Counted from the first letter of the stretch, positions 28,661 through 41,202 are shown. The stretch is DNA of 64,000 nt from Nautilus pompilius (GCA_018389105.1 JACATO010002730.1:4845380-4909379); one strand, 5' to 3'. Translations and numbers: made by a program. Notes: generated from the sequence alone by a model not told the origin.

Positions 28661-29344
28661 TTAAAAATTCCGTAGTGATTTTCTTGCCGAAGTTGAAAGC
28701 GCCGATCCCTCGTGGCGCACGATAGCGAATTACATCAGTACCATGACCCCTCACCAGAGTAGCTTCCAATGTAAAAAAGGCTATCTTCGCTGTAGAGATT
28801 GGAGTAGGACACAAGAACTCAAATAATGGATGTCTTCCTGTCGATTTCGCTATCCATGCTGCCATATGTTCTTGGCTAGCGTACAAACGATTACGAGTTT
28901 ATTATCGCTAATTTTTGTAAATATAGCAAAATATACTTAAGTTTTCAAAATCCGTAATTTGCTTCACTTTAAGTCGTATCATTAATCAAAGTATCAAAAA
29001 TAGACAAGTTCAGCTTTATGCCACCTACAGCGATGGACAACACAGAATGAACGTTTATTTGCTTCGATGTCTACTCAGAAAACGTTTCTAACTTGTAATA
29101 AACTATGCAGCCTTGAATGGAGCAAAATTATAATGCTTAGTTCATTCTACACTAGGATATCGTGATTTCACGAAAAAGATTTTGTGATTATGTTTGAAAC
29201 TTCGTTTAATACGTCAAGGTAGGGAATACCTATAAAAAATAATAAGAATTCCCATAATAAATCTACGTTTTAGAATTTTCTATGCGAAATTTAGGTATGC
29301 TATTAAATTGTAAGTTCTTACGACAATATTTACGAGGGATACAA

Positions 29345-29590
29345 CTTTGGTGGAGGAACGTCAATCCTCCACAACGAAGGATTTCAGACGTCGACAAGAA
29401 AAGCCTACCAGGACTCTCATTTTTTTTAGATTGAGGAAAAACCAGAAGTATCCAAGAAGAAAAGCAAGAAAAAATAACATATCTGAGGGAAGGTACACTA
29501 AGCCAAGCCGGTATTTACCGACCGCGATTCGAACACGGGTGGCTCTCAATCCAGCAGTCTAATACCGTACTGCCACGCAGCTTTCACGTT
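29345..29590 (-). repeat. tRNA-derived SINE, family A copy 3
   Basis: On the minus strand the head has an A-box-like TGGCAGTACGG and a B-box-like TGTTCGAATCGCGGTCGG. It continues with ACCGGCTTGGCTTAG, ACCTTCCCTCAG and TTTTTTCTTGCTTTTCTTC. This matches the layout of the copies at 4.9 kb and 28.5 kb. The 71-residue plus-strand open frame over it is a by-product of the repeat. Confidence 0.68.
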
Positions 29591-30107
29591 GCAGGTAACG
29601 TATGGGTTCCTCTTTAGTTTTTTCATAAAATTTGCTGCCCCCTTTATCAAAGAAAAAACAAAATTAAATTAGAATGCCGTCATTCAGCAATGATCGCTTC
29701 AGCTAAGAAAAATCCTCGTCTAGAGTTGGTTAGTTAGTACCCCCGACTGTCATAAAATGAAAATTATTAAATTGTATTTTTATTTTCTATTTATTGCCAG
29801 GAAAAAAGAAAAACCTCGTGGAAAGTAAAGTTCTTTACTTTTAAACAAGACCATTTATCGGACTTTCTGAGCCCGGCGAAATCGAAATGGCACCAAAGAA
29901 ATTATCGGCACGGATCAGCGCTCTATACCCACACCTTTCACCGATACAAACCTGACGGGCTAACAGAGCAAGGATGGGCTGATACATTTGTCTGATATTT
30001 CGTCAAAACGTCTGCCAAAACCCGTCGCACTATACCGGGTGGTTCTAAAAGGAAACTGGACGTTTCTCTGTCGCACATCTTCCTCAGAATTGAAGAAAAC
30101 ATCCGGG

Positions 30108-30245
30108 GAGGCGTAGTTCGGTGGTTATCCGCTAGAGAGCGTTGCTTGTCTTGTTCCACGAAGAGTCTGGCACTTCCGATTGCAGGAGAATTCCTACTGG
30201 AGTTCTTCGTTGACGAATGTAGGAGGAAATTGACAGAACCCACCA
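30108..30245 (+). repeat. Possible tRNA-derived SINE, degenerate
   Basis: GGCGTAGTTCGGTGGTTATC and CGCTAGAGAGCG resemble a SINE head (GGCGTAGTGGTTAGCGCGCTAG type), with a decayed B-box about 50 bases later. A GAGTTCTTCG body follows. Only the A-box side is convincing. Confidence 0.35.
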
Positions 30246-33200
30246 GTTAAGAAGAGCGAGCAATAGCCACGCTAGGGGAGATATGGCAAATTGAGTCGAC
30301 TCCGACCAAAATTCAAACTTTAGGTCCCTCAGCCTTGGCCATCGAGTGATCCAACACTGTGACACCGGCCGTCGTCAGAGCTGACTTTAAAGATCTGATT
30401 TTATTAAATCGCATTAGTATAATAAAATATTATGTGTTTGCGCTGCAGAAACCTAAAGCACTCGTGAAAAAAATGAGCAAACAGCAACGTTATTTTAACA
30501 AGACCCAATGCGAGTCAATAAAGTTTAGCCGGTCGCTGGAGAAGATTTCAATAAACAACTTCTGTGCTCTTTTCTTTCTACGGAATGAGTGTTAAATGGA
30601 CATTTCTGTACCAAATAGATGTTTCCAGAAAAACAGAACCTTGCAAAAAAGTCTTCTACATCTGCACACAAACACACACATCGTAAATTCGTGAGAAATT
30701 TTGACAAAACCCTGAAGGACCATTAGCGCCAGAAACGAGGGTAATTGCTATCACCTTAGTTTCTGTCAGCCTAAGCAATAAATCAAACTGTTAGAACGAT
30801 AAAGAAAAAGCCTGGAACATTAATATGAAACTCCAACAATTCACTAGATACGGAGAAGTGGTTTAAAATGAGTTTCCTAAGAGAGAATCCCCTGATAGTT
30901 GGAGGAGCCATTCTGGATATCCACTAATATATTATTTGTATCTTCGTAATTAATTAGCCCAAAACTGATGTAATACTTTTCAATTACAGGGGCTGACCCA
31001 AATTGTATGAAGAAGGGCCCGAAAACTGGCAAAGACATTCCTTCATCCATCTGGTAATTTTACTCTGACCAGGACACAAGCATTAAAAATCTGGGATACG
31101 TAATTTCAGTATGGTACAAAAGACGTTTTTCTTTAACAATTCAGAACAAAAATAAGCGTTAATCTGCTGTTCACACATTTTCACTATATTACTGTTTACT
31201 ATAATTATTTTTAAAATCACAAACATTTTATATAATTTTTTTTCTAAGCACTTTATTATTTATTTTGGAGTGATTTACGCAATCATCAACCCTATCACTG
31301 CGTACCTCATTTTAGAAGAATTACGGTTAGCCGTGTACAAAGCTACAAAATGCCCACCGTATATGGACTTGCTTCTATCGATTTTTTTTTTAATTTGTAA
31401 GACCCTATCTGTTTCTTCTCCTATAAATTAGGAAACGTCTACAGAGCGAGATGCCCTGTAAAGATGATGAATTGAGACACTTGTAGTTCAGTCCTCTATA
31501 CTACTCATTCAAGCACTGAAGTTGCTCATGTAAACGTATCGGAGACAATTACCAGACTTTTCAGCTGTGGAAAGTAGCTGCTCTTAAACCTACTGAAATC
31601 GCTTTATCCTTCTTTTTTTCTTTCTTTAACGACACATTAGTTTTTTATGTAGCAACTTCCACCAACCCCTAATTTTGAACTCCTAATGGGGTTTTTCGTC
31701 GATTTTAAGGAGAGAGGGGGTCAGTAAGTCAATTCCTAATATATGCAATTTTTAAATAAAAGCACATTGTAGCAATCTACAGTGGTGTCTTTTAATGTAA
31801 ATTATTCCATAATTAAATGTTACGTAATGTAACTTCTCGTAAAGCTAAAGAATTTTCCCCCTTTGAGGACATTAAGGGCGCATATGACCTGTATTTGTCA
31901 CTATGATTTTACAAACCCTTTCCAGACCAGGTATTTACCTAAAACACTTGATGACCTAGAAGACTTTATGCCAGCACCACTTCCTTTGGGCTTTACTGCT
32001 TGAGACGCCCTCCGACCTCTCGGAAGTCGGGAGAGAGGTTTTCCAAGAAGCGGGTGGATTTTACTTTCTTTCAAATCTAGTTCTCTTGTGAATACCGGGT
32101 AAATATGGTCTCTGGGGTTTGTTCTTTTTAAGGGGGCAGTCATTAACGACGAAGTTCTTTTCTCAGCGCGTGCGAATTGAAAAAGAAAGAATCTTATTTT
32201 CGTATAGGTCCTTTTCCGGACGCTGACAAGGGAGACAACTAGGTTTCGGAATCAACGGGTGACCCGCTTTGCGCTACCGGACATGGAAATCTTCTGGTTT
32301 CGCTTAGATATATAATTAAGAAAAGAAATAACAGCGAGCACCTGTTTTTTTTTTGTTTATTTTGTTTTTTTTTACAGTAGATAGGGAATTTTCTTAAGGT
32401 TACATCTCAAAAGATGTAGACGGATAAAGTTCTAGAAAGTTAAACCCAGATAGAATTCCACACAACTGATCTATCGTAGGCATTTGCATATTACCGGAAT
32501 ACTTTGAATGGAGGTAATTAATTAATGGAAGAGAACGTGCGTCGACAGCGAGCTGCTTTGGCAGTGTAAAAGCAACACCGGAATAAAGTTTGTCTGTAAA
32601 TGCTCATTTAAAATGCATGCTTCGCTTGGTTCAGCTCCGTCGTATTACTCTAGCACAAGTAAGGGCGATTTATGTACAGGCGTGGCCTCATAACATGATC
32701 CGAGCTGCTGCCTTCAGCAATTCAGCGAATCAATATCGGAGGGTCATCTCTTTCTCATTCCTCCGGGAATCCCATTTAAGTTTCAAATTTCTGACATTTC
32801 TGCTAACATTGATTTAGGTGAAACCGACGTCGTGAACCGGGTGTCTGGGGTGACGTCACCGCATAATTACCGGCTAGAACAGCGAACAAACAGGTTTTAT
32901 TGTGTAGCACCACTCCCGATTTTTAGCTTCATTGCCAGAATTCTCTTTCCCATCAAAGACAGCATCAATTAGAGGCTCTTTACAAAAATGAAAGGCAGTG
33001 GTAAACATAAACATGCCAGGGTGAACTTTGCTTAGAACTCTGGTACTTGGCTTGAAGATATAGAAAGAAATAAAGTCGAGTCTAAAACATACTTGAAATA
33101 GAAATCATAAAGGAGGGGTCATATTTTTATCCTGCTACCGATCAGGTTTTGCCGAGCTGCAACTGCAAAACTTGTTTCTTAAAAATACAGGCTGCTCCTA

Positions 33201-35459
33201 GATTATACCGGAAATGCAGACTGCTCGTAGATTATACCGGAAATGCAGACTGCTGGTAGATTATACCTGCTGAGAAAGCCATGTCTTTGTGTTTGTCGTT
33301 CGTTGCTTTATCCGACAGAAGATGGTACGACGAAAATAGAAAAGAAACTTGGAGGTTTGCTCTGAAGAATAACCTGGGCATTAGCAAAGAATTCGTCTGT
33401 CTGGTCATTTTTTTCTTCCATCGTTATCACAATATAATGAAACCAAGTAGAAGGAAATATAAATTAGGCAGAGTTTAAAAGTTAGTTAGAAAATTTAATC
33501 ATCGAGTGGTAAACAGTTTCTCAAATTTAAAAAAAGAAGTTTTCAACTCCTGAAGTGGCACTGATCAGATTTTTGTTACCATTGTAATAATTACCACAAA
33601 TGTAGCTGCCATTCTTACATTGCTTTGTTGTTTTATTTCTCCTTGTTTAGTTTTTCTTGTTTCTATTGCTGTTCTTTAAAAAACATGAAGCTTTTAACGC
33701 TGTATGAATAATATGATGAAATCTTAAATGTCCTCGAAGCTCTCAGTATATTACGACTAACGTGTGCCGGCCGTCGCCCGTCTTTTCTGGCGATAAGATC
33801 GAGACATTACGCAAGCAAACCTTATGTACAGTCAGACATTTTTATTACCGAACGACCGCGAGTTTCCTAGCTTACGTCTCCTTTTTCTTCCCCTCTTCGC
33901 TGGCTCGGTGCCTAGATCAGAAACACTGGTCGGGCAGGGACTGATGGAATCCCAGACTTGTGAAATTGTTCATTTCATACGGCGCCTCAGGGCGCCTGGA
34001 AAGCGCCTCTCTATCTCGTTTCCGGCTGCTCCTGGCTTATTTAGACGGACATGAAAAGCGCTAAATATAGGAAAAACAACGGCCGATCAGTGGCTTTTGA
34101 ATTCTCGAAGAGAACCAATAAAGTCTTCTTCGGAACATAATGGTTTCGATTAAACAGTAAAAGTTAAGGTCAGCGGTCTAATTTATTATTATGGATAGCA
34201 GCAAACCCCAGCAGTTATCAGTCGGTGAATATCGAGAGCAACTTCTTCAAAGTCCAGGATTTATACTTTCTCTGTTTTAAATAAGATCAGGATATAATAC
34301 CATCTAACCGAGAGACAATTGGTTTGAAACGAATTATTATTAGCATCTGTTTTTTTTTTTTTTTGTCTCTGACACGCCAATGGCTGAAGCTGATGTCTGC
34401 ATCTTCTTTCTATAAAATGTTTCTTAGTCGTTAAAGACGCCTCCTTTCGAGAACATATCAAAAAGAAAATTTCTCTAACACGAAGGGGAGACATCGAAAG
34501 ACTGATCACAGAATTGCTTATTGCAAATGAGGAAGAAAAAAAGGTAGCGACACGACTTTTAACTGTGACTGACTCTGGGAAGACCCCTTTTTAGTAAAAC
34601 CCTGTTCTGCCATCCTATCACAGAAACAGTGGCATTGAATTTCGCCCAGTGGAAGGACGATGGTCAGATAATGTGAACCAAGCGTCATGTTTGTGCAATT
34701 GGCAGGATATTGAATTTTTCAGGAATTTTTTGTTTGACGTAAAGGTGGTGCGCGTATCTGGCTCAAGGACGCCAGGGCTGTGAAGCGTGCTAAGCTGAAA
34801 AAACAGGCAAGTCTCCATATTATTAAAATCCAATAGAGGATGATGTAATTTTATCTGAAAAAGCAGCTCTGTTTTGAAGGAAATCTCTGCAGAGTTAAAA
34901 TGAAAGATGTGAAATAATTTTGTTTGCACATGATTTATAGAGTACAGTCAGGTAATGGTGCGATTAGATAACTGGCATAGCTTTGGTGAGTCATTTAGAG
35001 TTTATAACTTAGCTATTTAAGCGACTGGAAGAAACAATGCCATTATTTCTGATTTTCGCTTTAAGGGAAAATCTATTCATTTTGTAAGTATGACAAACTA
35101 AAAATCATCTATAGACCAAAATCAGGATACTTGAATAAAGTTTAAAGTATGCTATGAAAATTTATTGTTCTTAAATTTTAAACTTTGGCAACCATAAAGG
35201 AATAATTTCATTTTTTTGGCATGAAAGGTCATTCATGCATTGTATATACCTTAGAGATCCTAGAAGATTCCACTAGTAACTTGCACAAAGGCAATAGTAT
35301 GGATGTTTTTATATATTCTTTATAAAGCATTTGACAATTCTGCTGGTAAAGAAATGCAGATGTTCCTAGTATTTAATGCATCATCAGATCTACAAACAGT
35401 TTGTGAATGAAAGTAAGGTCATGTATTAAAAACTTTAAAGATGTACATAGTGAACTAAC
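30246..35459. other. No gene recognised downstream of the dynein exons
   Basis: This stretch should hold the next dynein exons if the gene were intact with ordinary introns. I looked on the minus strand for blocks expected in the C-terminal domain (FGLHENA-like, FFFTQAFLTG-like and GTLSTTGHSTN-like) and found none. It contains only the 29-bp tandem repeat and low-complexity runs. Confidence 0.5.
33182..33267. repeat. 29-bp tandem repeat, three copies
   Basis: The unit TAGATTATACCGGAAATGCA plus GACTGCTCG recurs with a 29-base period; TAGATTATACC starts at 33199 (with a C before it), 33228 and 33257. Copies differ at one or two bases (CTCCTAG, CTCGTAG, CTGGTAG). No match elsewhere in the window was noticed. 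Confidence 0.9.
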
Positions 35460-35623
35460 CTGTAGTTGTCATCACTAATAATCTTCTCTACGTAGAATAT
35501 TTTGAGGAGGGACATCAACAATCGCCTGTCCTTGTCATCTGTTACTCTGCCACCATAGTTACACTGGCCAGTCAGGTAGGTCAGAGCAGGCAGGGGTAGT
35601 TCTTCATAGTCATTTAAAAACAT
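35460..35623 (-). CDS. Axonemal dynein heavy chain, internal exon (downstream of the pair)
   Basis: This exon continues the dynein heavy chain from the exon at 36395-36538. It encodes 54 codons plus two bases, starting MFLNDYEELPLPALTYLTG, then CNYGGRVTDDKDRRLLMSLL, and ending near IISDDNY. The CNYGGRVTDD block is one of the most conserved stretches of the heavy-chain C-terminal region. In the family it directly follows the RISMRQ..MFLNEY segment, as here. The acceptor is ...TTTTCACAG and the donor is ACAG/GTTAGT, leaving phase 2. The initial ATG is an internal methionine, not a start codon. In known heavy chains roughly 400 residues should follow, including an HGLFLDGARW-like block and a final GTLSTTGHSTN block. 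I could not recognise any exon for these between here and position 1. The frame is fully open. Family assignment is firm; subfamily is not. Confidence 0.93.
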
Positions 35624-36394
35624 CTGTGAAAATGGAGAGGTAGAAATAAGATGGTTGAAATCATCTCAATGCTGCTAGAGAAAGAATCTTTTGTCTAGTC
35701 TCTTCTCAAGATTAAAAAAAAAAGAAGTTTAACAGAGTTGGCTACAGGGCAATTTCTAATGCAGCATATGGTAAGTTTGGTGGATGAGTGATTAATGCAT
35801 AACAGAATCTTTAGAAATTGCAGATAATTTTCTTATAGATTATTAGATTTGTGAAAAACATCTTTTTCTTCCTCCCATCCACTTCTATCTCCTCCAATAC
35901 TATGTCTGCCTGATTCTCATCATCCTATATCCATCCATTTCTTCTCCCCTTCATCCTATTTTTACCTGTTTCTCCTCCTCCTCCTTTTCCATCTGCATCA
36001 AATCAGAGAAAAATTTGGTTTTGTCTTGTATATAAGCCTAGAATTGGTCTCAGTAATAAAGCCAGCCCCTATAGTCCAGACATCAAAATGGCATTCTCAT
36101 CACAATAACAACAAAAAAAGAGTTAAGCTTTTAAGTCACAATCCTGCTTGTGAAAAGGGTTTCTTTTAAAAACTGAAACACAAGGACTCTAGAATCATGA
36201 TTCAGTTATGTACTGCTAAGTATTAATAGACTGAAAACACATCGGTCAGATGGTGTGGCAAGTAAAAGGTAGACCGAAATAAAGCCACTGTGTGCCAATA
36301 TTATGTAAATAAGAAGTAACTGAAATCTGAAGTGCTTGTTTCACTGATAAATGGCCTGCGGACGAAACATAATAGGAGAACAAGTATTGCTCAC
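35624..36394 (-). other. Intron of the dynein heavy chain gene
   Basis: This 771-nt intron separates the two dynein exons and is bounded by GTGAGC at the 5' end and TTTTCACAG at the 3' end (minus strand). It shows the copy is a genomic gene piece, not a processed retrocopy. On the plus strand 35862-36000 is a strongly pyrimidine-rich run (CTCC, CATCC and TTCTCC units), so the transcript would carry a purine-rich stretch. No open reading frame or transposon was recognised inside. Confidence 0.85.
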
Positions 36395-36538
36395 CAGCAT
36401 TTGCCTCATGCTGATCCGAAGGTCAGATTCATTGAACTCATAAGGAATATTCCATCCCAAAGATCCAAAGTTCCTTCTCTCTTGCACCATGGCATGGAAG
36501 AAGCACAATCCAAACAACATCTTATGCCATTTTTGTGG
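36395..36538 (-). CDS. Axonemal dynein heavy chain, internal exon (upstream of the pair)
   Basis: This exon encodes 48 codons of a dynein heavy chain, the motor subunit that drives ciliary and flagellar beating. Read on the minus strand it begins with [10 protein letters not shown], passes through [20 protein letters not shown] and [16 protein letters not shown], and ends in ML. These blocks are hallmarks of the region near AAA6 and the start of the C-terminal domain in axonemal heavy chains. The acceptor is ...TCTGCAG directly before the exon and the donor is GTGAGC directly after it. The length of 144 nt is exactly 48 codons, so both edges are phase 0. The next exon (35460-35623) continues the protein without a gap. 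There are no stops or frameshifts, so it looks under selection. The match to the family is by eye and from memory. The subfamily (DNAH1/3/7/12-type inner-arm chains are the nearest in feel) is not settled. Confidence 0.92.
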
Positions 36539-38500
36539 CTGCAGATTGCACAGAAAAATAGGAAATAGTTAACAGCAAAGTAATAATAAAAGTGATAACA
36601 TAAGCTGGGGGAACTGTCTCAGGTTTATTCAAGTTGGCTCTTGTATGCTCCCATTTGTAAGTCTCTTGTTCTTGAACTTCAAAACACCAAGTAGTTTCTT
36701 ATGGGTGTCAGCATTTGATGAAAAAACATTCATAATGAATGCTCTTTCAGCAACAATTGATTGATTGTCAGTCACCTTTTTTTTAAAAAATAGTCTTGAA
36801 ATTTGGAAAGAAATAAAGGAAGCACTGGAGATTGATAAGTCTCCAAGGAAAAAAAGATTAAACAAAACGCGCAACGACCATCAAAAGCGATCGGCTGATC
36901 TAGCCGTATATAAGCTGTTCCTCGAATGGAGGTTGGTCGCCTATGAGTCATCCTAAATGCTATATTTCACAGAATGAATGCTGAAATTCCCCGATACCGC
37001 CGTAGTAGTTAATCCAGAATTTATTCTCTTTTCCCCAAGCCGAATGTTTTGTTACCTGCTTGGCCATTTCTACCAGAAAGGATGTAGAAAATGCGTAGTC
37101 AGTCGGTCTCCATTAGGAGAACTGTTGTGCTCCAAACCAGACCTTATTAAACTTGTTCAAAGTTGGTCAGCCAACAGCTGGGTTAGACACCGTTACACCG
37201 ACGTCAGTGGCCAGGTAGACGATGCGCAGTCGGTTGCAAGTGCACGTTGGAAGTTTAAAGGGGGAATTCTGGGTAAATTAAAGACGGCGTAGAACTGATC
37301 GGCGTCGTTAACTTACTTTCTTAACAACAATATTTTAGCCTTGCATCCGCAGCCGTTACATGCATTGACATAAAGTAACTCCAAAACCTTCCACCGTAAT
37401 ACACTACATACTCTGGTCGAGCGGGGTAACAGAAAAAAATAGCATCGTCAGGCCGATGGCAGTATCCGGTCGGCACGAGCCAGAGATATCGGAAACCTTC
37501 GGGTGACATTTTCGTTGTTATATTTCAGCGATGACTGATTCTCGCGGCCGACAAGCTAACAAACGTGGATTTCCGTATTCTTTAAAGAAAACTCATGCAA
37601 CCGACGTATGGGGATCATATTAAATTTATTCGCTGAAACCAGTTACGATTATCAACGAAACGCCATGAAAATTCTGTCAGAGAGAGTAGTTGAGGGTCTA
37701 GTACCCGCCATGCGATTGCAGTTGACGGAAACAGAAAGGTGTCACCAACCGGTAGGAAACCTGTGAGGCCGGAAGGGGGTCCCTGATGCGTCTGAAACAG
37801 CGACGATCAAGTTGATTCTATGGGGGTCTGGGTTCAGTTTTGATAATCGGGGCAACCAGGGCAAACACAAGGATATTGGTAAAAGAAAATCCTTAGTCGC
37901 TTTGGTGGGGGTGAAGACTGAGGTGCATGTTGTTGGATTATACATGGGCCGGCCCAACTCGCTGATGAAAATGTCGTTGCGTAACTTTCTTTGAAAAATA
38001 CAGTCGAGAAATAAATAAAGTTGAAAACGGTGGTTTGTTTTTGTTGAACGAGCGTTCTGAATAGAAATGAACAGCCCGAAACTTCGCATGAAATAACAAG
38101 TTTCCCTTCACAGAAATCTCTCTTCACCCAGTGGAGAAAATAAAGCTCCTTCGGATTACCAAAATGTATGGCGACGCCATAGCGACCACATGGTGAATGA
38201 ACAAAAAATGGGAGTTTTTTTAAAAAAATCTTTCATTTGGCGTGTTACCTGGCAAGAAAAATGCTAGGGATTCGATCACCCCCCCCGGATAGGTTCTCAC
38301 ATTTTAAGGTAAAATAGCTTACACGATCTAGTAACAACTATTCTCGGTTCTGAAGCGAAAATGAGACAAGTTAATTGGGATGAGTTATACAAGAATGGCT
38401 TTCTCGAGTTTACTGCTTTTATGCAAAAATAATTAAGGGCATAAAAGATATCTCGTTATTCCAGTATTAAAAAACCCTTTTTATATTTGGGGGAAAGTAA

Positions 38501-38914
38501 TTCTCTTCTCTCCTCTCCAGCCTCTCTCTCTCTCTCACTCATCGTCTCTCGGCTCTCTCTCTCTCTCTCGCTCTCATCTCTCTCTCTCCTCTCTCCTCAT
38601 TCTCTCTCTCTCCTCTCTCTCAGCTAGCTCATCAATCTCTCTAGCGTCTCGAGCTCTCTCTCTCATCTCTCTCTCTCGCTCTCTCTCTCATCTCTCTCTC
38701 TCTCTCTCCAATCAGCTCTCTCATCATCTCTCTCTCCTCTCCTCTCTCATCGCTCTATCTGCTCTCTCCTCTCTCTCTTCTCTCTCTCCTCTCTCTCATT
38801 CTCTCTGCTATCTAAGCTCTCTCTCTCGCTCTTCGAATCTCTCTCAAATCTCTATCTCGATCTCTCTCTCGCTATCTCTCATCTCTCTATATCTCTCTCT
38901 CTCTCTCATCTCTC

Positions 38915-38965
<51 letters not shown>

Positions 38966-38974
38966 TCTCTCTCT
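38501..38974. repeat. Long degenerate (CT)n microsatellite
   Basis: About 470 bp of CT dinucleotides is broken by many short insertions (CATC, GCTAG, AATC, CGA). It becomes pure only in the last 40-50 bases on the right. The scattered imperfections look either like old decay or like unpolished long-read consensus. Confidence 0.95.
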
Positions 38975-41178
38975 GTTACATTCTTTTGACCATAAGTTTG
39001 GCTAATGATATAAGCGAAAATATTCTTAAATATTTATTGTGTAACTATGTAGGTATCGTGTGGACATTTTCTTACATTCCTTAACAATGTTGCTTGTTCT
39101 TGGCAGGGTTATTAGAGAGTACATAGCCAAGTTAAATTTAACGGCTTTTCTTAAATTCGTTGATATATACAAAGCACAGAAGATAAAAACAAGTATCTGC
39201 AGTTTTACTTGGCTAAACAGATTTGCTAATTATCTTTGGGTAGTTCAGATCATCTTCAATTAGTGTAAAGAATTCTTGGAAGTGATGCTGCTGTGAATTG
39301 CAGTCTAGAGCTACATGAGCTGTCTGTCACATAAAGGTATTCCTTCTCTTTTATTGTTTCCTAGAGTAATGAATATTTATTAATAATATATTTTTGCTCT
39401 TATTTGCTAGAATTCTTAATCAGCGATATGCGGCTTTTGTACCTTTCTAGTTGGAAAATGGCTAAACAAACATAACTCTCATTTTCAATCAGAAAGTTCT
39501 GGAAAACAGAATATTTATAGAAATGAAGTGATCGAGAAAAAAGACATTGTTAATAGCTGTTCAATTAGAAAGTATTTTGATGGGCATTTTTATGGTTAAA
39601 GCCGATGAAATTGAACCAAAAAATGTCAGTTGAACAAATACAGCTAATATATAGGCAAATATCACTACTGAAATAAGTGAAAAAAAGTGCAAAATGGCTA
39701 TCAGAAAAATGTAATTGCAGACATATATCACTATGTTGTTGTTTTTTTGTAATTCAAAACGGGACAAACAACTTTTCACCTAGACTTCCTTTCACTCCAA
39801 GTGGATAGCTGTGACGCATCATTTACGTGATAGATTTCTTGGTCTAACGGTCCAAGGTTCGTTGGCTTCGAGTAAGCCAGGGAAGAGTCGGCAGTTACTG
39901 GGGGGAAAATGCAAAGGAATATTCTTAATAAGAAAATAGTCAAAATATAATCGTATGGACTGACTGTTCCAATAATGAGAAACAGCCTGAGCCAGCACTA
40001 GTTCTTAGGTAGATTAAACAAGATCCGTCCTATTTGAAAGAACAATTTTCCATTGTTTTTGTTTTGTTTGTAAATATTTGCTTTGAGAAAACCAAGCTTC
40101 ACTCACTCACACACAAATATTCTGGTCAAAAGACTAAATAAGACCTACAAAATTAGCGTTTTCAAAATATTAGTAAAAGATTACAGGCCTTTGTATTTCT
40201 AAACCATTATTCATTTCTTAATTACACCACATTTCTAAAAAAAAAAAACATTGTTCATATTTATGTAAAAGTATGTTTTTGGATATGGGTGACGTAACGG
40301 TCCTCTTAAGACTTGATAATAACTTGGCTTCCGTTGGGCATAAAGTCTACTAATGAGTTATTTTCAATAGTAATTGTACTTCTTTTCATTCTATTTTACG
40401 TTATTCCTGAGTTGTTTACCGAGTCTTGGGATTTCTTCCACAGGGCTTTAACAGGAGGGGGAACATTCATAATTTTTGTTCTGTTTTCTGTCCTCTTCTT
40501 ACGCTACAAATAGCGCTTTTTGGTTTGTGGATCGCTGCCAGGCTGAAATTCAAAAGTTGACCATGTTAGCCGATGACCACCAGTAGTCTTAGTTGGTATG
40601 TTGGTCTCCTGTCAGCCGATATAGGCCTGAATGGCTGACATAGCTCAAAGACAAGCTGAAGACAATGATGACCATTACATATCACCTGCTGTACTAAAAT
40701 GTTGTATATGTATATATATATATTTTTTTTTTTTAACTTTCCAATAGATACCTACACCTTCGATTGGCCCATTGCGTATTTTACAGTCTTACTCAACAAA
40801 GGTCGGTCTGTCTCGAGACCGCTGTCTATCACTGTGTGATTGCTGGTTTACTGGATATACTTTTTTGGTGTTTATTGAAAAATCCCGTCCTTTTTATACT
40901 TGTAGGGGTAATAATAGGTTTTCAGCTACAAAGTTTTCATATTTAAATCACATTCTATACTTTAGGTCGAACAGTCCTCTCCGTTATTGACTGAAGCGCC
41001 ATAAGTTTTCTGTATTTCTGTATTTATTTTAAGGCGCCTTTCAAAATACAATATTCGCTAAGCCAGACAATTTCCCCCCTGGATTAGACTTCCATGTGTG
41101 TTCTGGCCACCCCTCCCCCATTTTTATTTATTTCTCGTCCGTGTGGTGGATTCCGACGAAGCCATATACCTGCAGTTT

Positions 41179-41202
41179 CAACAACAACAACAACAACAAC
41201 AG
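41179..41202. repeat. (CAA)8 microsatellite
   Basis: Eight perfect CAA units. Confidence 0.95.

Noticed and set aside
36332-36568. 78-residue plus-strand frame
   Set aside because: It is the antisense shadow of the dynein exon at 36395-36538.
38228-38350. tRNA T-arm-like GTGATCGAATCCC on the minus strand
   Set aside because: The rest of a tRNA or SINE head is not convincing, and a run of C follows.
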